A DNA stretch of 14,574 nucleotides, from NCBI RefSeq assembly GCF_009711475.1, contig NZ_SMMD01000897.1:1-14574 (forward strand), written 5' to 3'. The position numbers were made by a program, and so were the translations under genes. This DNA comes from Fulvivirga aurantia (GTDB taxonomy: Bacteria > Bacteroidota > Bacteroidia > Cytophagales > Cyclobacteriaceae). Below, piece after piece: positions 6,453-12,798 of the stretch. The notes under the pieces are model-generated. The model had not been told where the DNA came from and searched no databases. It saw only the letters and a program-made list of their open reading frames with translations. Position 1 is the stretch's first letter, and each line of letters opens with the position of its first letter.

Positions 6453-6685
6453 GGAGTGTGACGTCATTCTATTTACGTGATTTTGCTACACTCCGCTTAA
6501 CGCAAAAGTTACTATTTTCTCTACTACATCCTGTAAAACGCTGTTTTTTCAAAACTAGCACAGAATATCTGTAAGTCAATTTTCAAGCATTTTGGGTGAT
6601 TTCTAGGGCAACATAAGTGTATACCTTGTCCAGAGGAGAATGGGTATTCTCCAAAGGGTAAAATTTTAATCAAAATCAAACGCTT
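6453..6685 (+). promoter_or_regulatory. Non-coding region upstream of susC with several inverted repeats
   Basis: No coding sequence is supported here. Visible structure, in order: GGAGTGT (6453-6459) repeated inverted as ACACTCC (6488-6494), with the 8-bp palindrome TGACGTCA next to its left arm; a three-part element AAAAC-GTTTT-AAAAC (6535-6555), whose middle arm can pair with either flank; a 5-3-5 dyad ACAGA-ATA-TCTGT (6560-6572); and a stem-loop at 6622-6660. The susC promoter should lie here, but I could not find an exact TAnnTTTG with a correctly spaced TTTG. TTTTG at 6590-6594 and TACCTTG at 6622-6628 are near matches separated by too long a spacer. Confidence 0.5.
6622..6660 (+). promoter_or_regulatory. 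Stem-loop in the probable susC leader
   Basis: A 7-bp perfect stem GGAGAAT (6635-6641) / ATTCTCC (6646-6652) closes a GGGT tetraloop. It is flanked by a second helix of six pairs including one G·U (6622-6627 with 6655-6660) across an asymmetric internal loop. It ends 25 bases before the susC ATG and has no T tract, so it is not a terminator. A role in mRNA stability or translation of the transporter gene is possible but unproven. Confidence 0.45.
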
Positions 6686-9600
6686 ATGAAGAAGTTTTTA
6701 CGATTTATGATTGCCTGTTCCTTTCTGCTAAGTGCCACGACTATAACCGCGTTGGCTCAAGATAGAGTTGTATCAGGCAATGTCACTTCGCTGGACGATA
6801 ATGCTGGTCTACCCGGAGTGAGTGTATTATTAAAAGGGACAACCGTGGGTACCATTACAGATATAGAGGGTAACTACAGGATCAACGTTCCGGGACCAGA
6901 CGCGGTACTGGTATTTTCTTTTGTTGGATTTGAATCGCAGGAAATTACTGTCGGTTCTCGCTCAACGATTGATATAGAAATGGCCAGTGATGTAAAGCAA
7001 CTCAGCGAAGTTGTGGTTACAGCAGCCGGTATAGAAGCTAATAAGAGAGAGCTGGGTTATTCTATCCAAAATGTAGATTCAGAAGAAATCTTAAAATCAG
7101 GTGAGAATAATTTTGTGTCAGCTTTAAGTGGCAAGGTTGCAGGAGTTCAGGTTACTAGCTCTGGTGGTACGCCAGGTGCTGCGGCACAAATTAGAATCAG
7201 AGGAAATAAATCTGTGCAGGGTAGCAATGGACCATTATTTGTAATAGATGGTATACCTATAGATAACTCTACCTTTAACACGGCTGACTCACCAGAAGAT
7301 GATGTTTCTAACCTGGGGTCGGGAGGGGTTACAAATTCTAACAGGGCGATAGATATCAACCCTGAAGATGTGGCATCCCTTACAGTACTTAAAGGGCCTG
7401 CAGCTACGGTTTTATATGGTATAAGAGCTGCTAACGGAGCCGTGGTGATTACTACTAAAAAAGGCTCTAGAAATGCTGCCGCAAAGATCAAGTATTCTTT
7501 AGGCTACTCCATCGATAGAGTTAATAAGCTGCCAGATTTACAGACCATTTATGCTCAGGGAGCAGTTGAGGGTGGCGTTCCAACATTTCAGTCACCGATG
7601 ACCGGCTCGACACAAAGCCAGAGCTGGGGGCCGTTGATTACAAGTCTTAGATATGCCAACGAGCCTTCAATTTGGGATCCTAATGGCCTAATAGTACCTG
7701 CCAGTGACCCTAGAGCAACTAATAGAGTAGCACAGTCTTATAACAATACAGAAGATTTCTTTGAGACAGGAACTAACGTTACACACAACTTGAGTGTGCA
7801 GGGAGGTACCGAAAAGGCAACATACTTTTTCTCTGTCGGTAGATTAGACCAAACTGGTATTATGCCAAATAGTGATTATGGCCGTACGAGTTTTAGAGCA
7901 ACTACCAGTGCTGAGCTGTTCAAAAATTTCACAGCCACCTTATCTGCTAATTATGTAAACTCCGGAGGTCAGAGAGTGCAAAATGGATCTAATACATCAG
8001 GTGTGATGTTGGGTTTATTCCGTACATCTCCTTCATTTGACAATAGTGCGGGTTTTATTTTCGAAGATGGTAGCCAAAGGGCCTATCGTGGAGGAAGTAT
8101 CTATGACAATCCATACTTTACTGTAAATAAAAACTTCACTACAGATGAGGTAAATAGAATTATTGGATATACTCAGTTGTCTTATGATGCACTGCCATGG
8201 CTAAACTTCACTTATAGAATTGGTATAGATACTTATGGTGATGACCGTATTTTTAGAAATGATGTAAATTCCTCTAGTGTACCTGTAGGGCAGGTTATAA
8301 ACCAAACCATTACAAGTACTGACTTAAACTCAGACTTTTTAGTCACTGTAAATAAGGATATCTCAGAAAGACTAAGTTTGAGCGCAACTGTAGGACACAA
8401 TTATTTTAATAAAGATGTGCACATCAACCGTATAGACGGTCAGGGTTTAGCCTCACCAGGCTTTTTTAATATTGCCAGTGCGACTGCTGTAAACGTTTCC
8501 GAAGGTGTGACTCGTAGAGAGTTATACGGATTGTACGGAACACTTACGCTTAATTACAACAGCGAGCTATTCATAAACTTAAGTGGAAGAAACGACTGGT
8601 CATCTACTTTGCCAGAAGAGAATAACTCGTTTTTCTATCCTGCGACAAGTATCGGTTGGGATTTCACACAAACATTTGGGATCAACTCCTCTACCTTTAA
8701 TTATGGTAAGCTAAGAGCTTCATGGGGTCAGGTGGGTAACGATGCGCCTTTTGCTGTTACCAACAATGGTTTTGTGCAGTCTAGAGTACGAGACGGGTGG
8801 ACAACCCCTCAGGGTGTTATTTTCCCGGCCTTAGGACTTAATGCCTTTAATCCTGATGCAACACTTGGTAATACTCAGCTAAAAGCAGAAACCACTACAA
8901 CTATTGAGTTTGGTGGTGACTTCCAGTTTTTTGATGGTAGAATCGGCCTTGATGTAACATATTTTGATGCTACAACTGAGGATGCAATACTCAACGTAAC
9001 CATCCCAAGCGCCAGTGGTTGGCAACAGCGAGCTATCAACTCGGCAGAATTGAGCAATAAAGGTATAGAAGCAGCACTTACAGCCAACGTAGTTTCCAGC
9101 GGAGACTTTAGTTATGATGTAGGTTTAAACTTTACAAGAATTAGAAATACTGTTGAGAAACTTGCTGAAGGCATACCATTTATTACGATTGATCCTTTCG
9201 GGACACAACGTATTGCTGAGGGTGAGCCTTACGGTATTTTCTTCGGAAGTAGATTCTTAAGAGACGAGAACGGCAATAAAGTAATCAACCCGGCAGATGG
9301 TATACCATTAGAAGATCCTACGCAGGGTATTGTGGGAGATCCTAACCCAGACTTTTTGCTAGGCTTTAGAAATACGATAAGCTACAAAGGCCTTACTCTA
9401 AGTTTCTTACTAGACATAAGAGAAGGCGGTGATGTATATAATGGTACCAAAGGTGTGCTAAATAATTTTGGTGTTGGAGCTGAGACTTTAGACAGAAATG
9501 AAAGAGTAATATTTGATGGTGTTCTTGGTCAGGTACAAACTGATGGAACAGTGGTAGCGACAGAGACTCCCAACAATATCGAAGTTGTAAAAGGAGGTAC

Positions 9601-9913
9601 TGATGGAGGCACAAACTTCTACCAAAACTATGGTTTTGTAAACCTAACAGAGCTTACCATTGAAGATGGCTCTTGGATAAGAATGAGAGATGTATCGCTT
9701 ACTTACGATCTCCCTCAAAGCTTAACGTCTAAGTTGCCTTTTAGTGCCGTAAATATTGGGCTTACTGCCAGAAACCTGTTTCTCATCACAGATTATACAG
9801 GTATAGATCCAGAAACCAATCTTACAGGTGATTCTAGCAACGTAATAGGGTATGATTACTTCAACAATCCTAACACAAAGAGCTACGGAATCAATCTTAA
9901 CATTACTTTTTAA
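6686..9913 (+). CDS. SusC/RagA-family TonB-linked outer-membrane transporter
   Basis: Outer-membrane TonB-dependent transporter of 1075 residues, normal for the family. A signal peptide (about 1-24, cleavage likely after ALA) precedes a carboxypeptidase-regulatory-like beta-sandwich domain (about 27-100: VSGNVTS, LPGVSVLLKGT, GNYRINVP). A TonB-box-like LSEVVVTA follows at 106-113. The plug domain (about 114-260) holds LSGKVAGVQV, QIRIRGNKS, PLFVIDGIPID and VLKGPAATVLYG, ending in the family motif RAANGAVVITTKKG. One detail differs from the usual YGSRAANG: here it is YGIRAANG (residues 244-251). The rest is a 22-strand type barrel ending in an aromatic C-terminal Phe (NLNITF) for BAM recognition. 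The SusD partner starts 12 bases after its stop. Substrate is unknown; the partner type and neighbouring hydrolase do not point clearly to a glycan. Confidence 0.96.
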   Translation: MKKFLRFMIACSFLLSATTITALAQDRVVSGNVTSLDDNAGLPGVSVLLKGTTVGTITDIEGNYRINVPGPDAVLVFSFVGFESQEITVGSRSTIDIEMASDVKQLSEVVVTAAGIEANKRELGYSIQNVDSEEILKSGENNFVSALSGKVAGVQVTSSGGTPGAAAQIRIRGNKSVQGSNGPLFVIDGIPIDNSTFNTADSPEDDVSNLGSGGVTNSNRAIDINPEDVASLTVLKGPAATVLYGIRAANGAVVITTKKGSRNAAAKIKYSLGYSIDRVNKLPDLQTIYAQGAVEGGVPTFQSPMTGSTQSQSWGPLITSLRYANEPSIWDPNGLIVPASDPRATNRVAQSYNNTEDFFETGTNVTHNLSVQGGTEKATYFFSVGRLDQTGIMPNSDYGRTSFRATTSAELFKNFTATLSANYVNSGGQRVQNGSNTSGVMLGLFRTSPSFDNSAGFIFEDGSQRAYRGGSIYDNPYFTVNKNFTTDEVNRIIGYTQLSYDALPWLNFTYRIGIDTYGDDRIFRNDVNSSSVPVGQVINQTITSTDLNSDFLVTVNKDISERLSLSATVGHNYFNKDVHINRIDGQGLASPGFFNIASATAVNVSEGVTRRELYGLYGTLTLNYNSELFINLSGRNDWSSTLPEENNSFFYPATSIGWDFTQTFGINSSTFNYGKLRASWGQVGNDAPFAVTNNGFVQSRVRDGWTTPQGVIFPALGLNAFNPDATLGNTQLKAETTTTIEFGGDFQFFDGRIGLDVTYFDATTEDAILNVTIPSASGWQQRAINSAELSNKGIEAALTANVVSSGDFSYDVGLNFTRIRNTVEKLAEGIPFITIDPFGTQRIAEGEPYGIFFGSRFLRDENGNKVINPADGIPLEDPTQGIVGDPNPDFLLGFRNTISYKGLTLSFLLDIREGGDVYNGTKGVLNNFGVGAETLDRNERVIFDGVLGQVQTDGTVVATETPNNIEVVKGGTDGGTNFYQNYGFVNLTELTIEDGSWIRMRDVSLTYDLPQSLTSKLPFSAVNIGLTARNLFLITDYTGIDPETNLTGDSSNVIGYDYFNNPNTKSYGINLNITF

Positions 9914-9925
9914 TTGATTACAGAT

Positions 9926-11311
9926 ATGAAAAATATAATAAAGAAAACTTGTATTCTGTTCGTGTCTCTATCATTGGTTACAGCCTGTGAGTTTGGAGAT
10001 ACTAACGTAGACCCTGCCGTACCTACAGATGTTGCTATGTCGGCACTTTTGCCTTCTGCGGAAACAGCTGTGTCTTGGGCTATCGGGGGAGAAATTGTAA
10101 GAATAAGCGGACTGCTGACCCAGCAGTTTGAAGGCATAAACGCTCAGCAGGAAGACAACTATCGATACCTGATCAGAGATGCAGATACAGATGGTGTTTG
10201 GCAGCGCATGTATTACAATTCGCTCAATACCGTAAATGTATTGATAGAAAAGGCAGAAGTGCAGGATGCACCTCATTACAAAGGCGTAGCACAAGTACTT
10301 ATGGCAACAGGGATCGGTACTTTCACAGATGCTTTTGGGGACATACCTTACTCTAATGCCTTTCAGGCGGATGAGGGTAATTTTACACCTACTTATGATA
10401 CACAAGAGCAGTTGTATTCTACTACCTTACCTAATTTACTAGACGAAGCCATTGCTAATTTGAGTGCTGCTCAAAGCACAGGCGGCAGCCCTGGAGGCGA
10501 TGATTTGATATTTAATGGAGATCTAAGCGCATGGATTACAGCAGCAGAATCGCTGAAAGTGAGATATACCTTTCAGGCAGCTAAGCAAAACCCTGCGGCT
10601 TATGCCACAGCCTTAGGTATGATTCCTAACGCAATTGCGAGCAATGCAGGTGATTTTGAAATGTTGTTTGGAAATGGGGCAAATGAAACAAATCCTCAAT
10701 TTCAGTTCAGTCAAAGTAGAGCTGGTAACATAAAAATGGGAAACTACTTTACCAATGCCTTCACTGATGATGATACCCGCAAGGAGTTATTGCTTGATGG
10801 TACGTTATTCGAAGAGGGTGAAGGCGACAGTCCTAGCTTTTATGCAAACAGCAACTCACCAGTAGTTTTGATGAGTTTCGTTGAGGTGAAATTTATAGAG
10901 GCAGAAGCTGAGCTTATGCAAACAGCATCTGATCCTGTAGCTGCCAAAGCAGCACTTGATGAGGCGGTTTCAGCTTCTTTTGGAAAAATAACAGGAGCAA
11001 ATACGCCAGCAGCCTACCAGGCTGATCTAGACGCGAGATGGGCCGCAGCTACAACTCAAAACGAATGGCTGGAGATCATCATCAATGAGAAGTACATTGG
11101 TTGTTATTCTCAAAGCATTTTGGCATGGAATGATTACAGAAGAACAGGGTTTCCAAACCTTACAGTTGTGCCTGGTGGTACAAATGCTTTTAATGCTAAT
11201 GGTGAAATTCCAAGAAGATTGCCTTATCCACAAGAGGAGAGGCTTTTAAACCTGGAGAATTTACCAATAAAGACACCTAATCTACAGCAAAGATTCTGGT
11301 GGGACGAGTAA
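9926..11311 (+). CDS. SusD/RagB-like outer-membrane lipoprotein (SusD-like_2 type)
   Basis: Surface lipoprotein that acts as the lid and ligand-binding partner of the SusC transporter. I choose the ATG at 9926 (461 residues) because it gives a lipoprotein signal: Lys-rich start, hydrophobic core, and lipobox LVTAC with Cys21. An in-frame TTG at 9914 adds only four residues. The mature protein begins EFGDTNVDPAVPTDV, like the 'NxNPxxPTDV' start of the SusD-like_2 (PF12771) branch. TPR-like helices follow, including the WQRMYYNSLNTVNVLIEKA, FTDAFGDIPYSNAF and EAIANLSAAQ segments. The C-terminus has the branch-typical IPRRLPYPQEE and a final QRFWWDE. Members of this branch occur with diverse, often non-glycan, cargo; the ligand here is unknown. 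A strong terminator closes the pair. Assignment is firm; the subfamily is recalled from motif appearance. Confidence 0.93.
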   Translation: MKNIIKKTCILFVSLSLVTACEFGDTNVDPAVPTDVAMSALLPSAETAVSWAIGGEIVRISGLLTQQFEGINAQQEDNYRYLIRDADTDGVWQRMYYNSLNTVNVLIEKAEVQDAPHYKGVAQVLMATGIGTFTDAFGDIPYSNAFQADEGNFTPTYDTQEQLYSTTLPNLLDEAIANLSAAQSTGGSPGGDDLIFNGDLSAWITAAESLKVRYTFQAAKQNPAAYATALGMIPNAIASNAGDFEMLFGNGANETNPQFQFSQSRAGNIKMGNYFTNAFTDDDTRKELLLDGTLFEEGEGDSPSFYANSNSPVVLMSFVEVKFIEAEAELMQTASDPVAAKAALDEAVSASFGKITGANTPAAYQADLDARWAAATTQNEWLEIIINEKYIGCYSQSILAWNDYRRTGFPNLTVVPGGTNAFNANGEIPRRLPYPQEERLLNLENLPIKTPNLQQRFWWDE

Positions 11312-11333
11312 GTTTATACGTTTAATGATAGAG

Positions 11334-11384
11334 GTGCCTCAAGGTTTGCAGAGATGTGCTTTGAGGCACTTTCTTATTATCTTT
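11334..11384 (+). terminator. Intrinsic terminator after susD
   Basis: An 11-pair stem, 11334-11344 with 11359-11369, is perfect except for one G·U near the loop. It closes a 14-base loop and is followed by a T-rich tail starting at 11370 (TTTCTTATTATCTTT). It begins 22 bases after the susD stop and ends just before the hydrolase ATG at 11390. The hydrolase is therefore either reached by read-through or has a promoter inside this short gap. Confidence 0.85.
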
Positions 11385-11389
11385 AAGTT

Positions 11390-12793
11390 ATGCGATTGTT
11401 GCTTTTCATATTAGCTCTATTGGCAATCCAAAGCACACGAGCTCAATCCTTGCCTCGAGGGGAGATTATTGATTCTGTATTTTGTGATGAATATCCAGAG
11501 CAATCCTACGCTTTATACTTACCAACCAAATATGACTCCTCCAGGTCATACCCTCTAATCATAATTTTTGATCCTGCTGCAAGAGGTATTCTCCCTGTAA
11601 GAAAATTTCAACCTGCTGCAGAAGAGCTGGGTTATATATTAATAGGCTCAAATAATTCTAAAAATGGATCCTGGGACCTTGCATTTGAGGCTGGTGAAGC
11701 CATGTTTAATGATGCTATGCTCAAGTATAAGATTGACCCCAAAAGAATCTATACATCCGGGTTTTCCGGTGGTTCTCGCGTTGCCTCTGCCGTTGCATCT
11801 CTTGCCGGACAAATTAGGGGTGTAATTGCCTGTGGAGCCGGCTTTGCTAGTGTAGACGATTATCAACTAAAAAGAGACAGCAAGGTGCATTATGTGGCCC
11901 TTATTGGTGATAAAGACATGAACTACCAGGAACATCGATTGCTACAACAGCAACTCGATGAGTTAAATATTTCTAATGAGAAATTGGTTTTTCCGGCAGG
12001 TCATCAATGGCCACCTTCTGCCTATTTGTTGGAGGCAATAAATTGGCTGGAGTTACAAGGATTGAAAGAAGGCCTATCAATAAGTCCTGATTTTTTTATC
12101 GAAAGAGCATTTACACAAAAGAAAGCTAGGGCCGATAGTGTGCTTCAGGGTGGCAATTATATTTTGGCTCATCAGATTTACTCAGGCCTCATAACCGATT
12201 TTAATGCCTATGTAGATATAGAAAATTTGCAACAAACAAGAGATGAAATAAAAAACAGCAAAGAGTACAGCCGGCTATTAAAAAGAGAAAAGAAAATAAA
12301 TGATAAAGAACTTACTATCAGAAGAGAAATAGGGGAAGCTTTTACAGAGCTTCACTTTACTAAGCTAAAGGTAGGTGAAGGCTCTGAGTTTAAAGACATG
12401 AATTGGTGGCAAACCAAAGTAGATGAGATCAAAAGAAGTGCCAAAAAAGACGACTTTTTGACAAGAAATATGGCACTAAGGCTGCTTAATATGATATGGG
12501 CACGATGTGCTGAGTCTAGTTTTAGCTATATGAATAGTAAGGATTATGAAACGGCTTTTCTTTTAAACCAAATTTGGCTGTATACCGAACCCAACCTATG
12601 GGGTAAATGGAATATGGCTCAAATTTTAGCATATATGGATGACACGGAATTTTTCACCTACCTGCAAGAGGTGGTCGAGAAGAGTCAATCGATTACTGTA
12701 AGAAGCATAAAAAAGCAACCGGCCTTTCAAGACTATTTGGCTCATGAAAAAATGATTTTGCTCATTGAGCAAATAGAAGCCAGAAAAAACTAA
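11390..12793 (+). CDS. Secreted alpha/beta hydrolase with helical TPR-like C-terminal domain
   Basis: A 467-residue exported protein. A signal peptide (about 1-19, ending STRAQ) precedes an alpha/beta-hydrolase domain (about 22-225) resembling the dienelactone hydrolase / PHB-depolymerase-like esterases. Supporting blocks are YALYLPTKYDSSRSYPLIIIFDP (40-62), the nucleophile elbow GFSGGSR (124-130, Ser126), a probable acid in GDKDMNY (Asp174 or Asp176), and GHQWPP (204-209, His205). The expected Ser-Asp-His triad is thus in order. The second half (about 226-467) is helical and charged. Its segment at about 386-445, with an AFLLNQIWLYTEPN start, alternates short helices like TPR repeats; I recognise no named family there. 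It follows the SusCD pair in the same direction after a terminator. A role in cleaving an ester or peptide-like ligand is inference; it could equally be a non-enzymatic relative. Confidence 0.78.
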   Translation: MRLLLFILALLAIQSTRAQSLPRGEIIDSVFCDEYPEQSYALYLPTKYDSSRSYPLIIIFDPAARGILPVRKFQPAAEELGYILIGSNNSKNGSWDLAFEAGEAMFNDAMLKYKIDPKRIYTSGFSGGSRVASAVASLAGQIRGVIACGAGFASVDDYQLKRDSKVHYVALIGDKDMNYQEHRLLQQQLDELNISNEKLVFPAGHQWPPSAYLLEAINWLELQGLKEGLSISPDFFIERAFTQKKARADSVLQGGNYILAHQIYSGLITDFNAYVDIENLQQTRDEIKNSKEYSRLLKREKKINDKELTIRREIGEAFTELHFTKLKVGEGSEFKDMNWWQTKVDEIKRSAKKDDFLTRNMALRLLNMIWARCAESSFSYMNSKDYETAFLLNQIWLYTEPNLWGKWNMAQILAYMDDTEFFTYLQEVVEKSQSITVRSIKKQPAFQDYLAHEKMILLIEQIEARKN

Positions 12794-12798
12794 GCTAT

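Noticed and set aside
9914..9925. TTG start four codons before the SusD ATG
   Set aside because: The ATG at 9926 gives a proper lipoprotein signal with Cys21; the extension adds nothing.
9971..10405. 144-codon minus-strand open frame opposite susD
   Set aside because: It is antisense to a confident SusD gene, its composition is Cys/Ile/Arg-rich, and it has no domain features.
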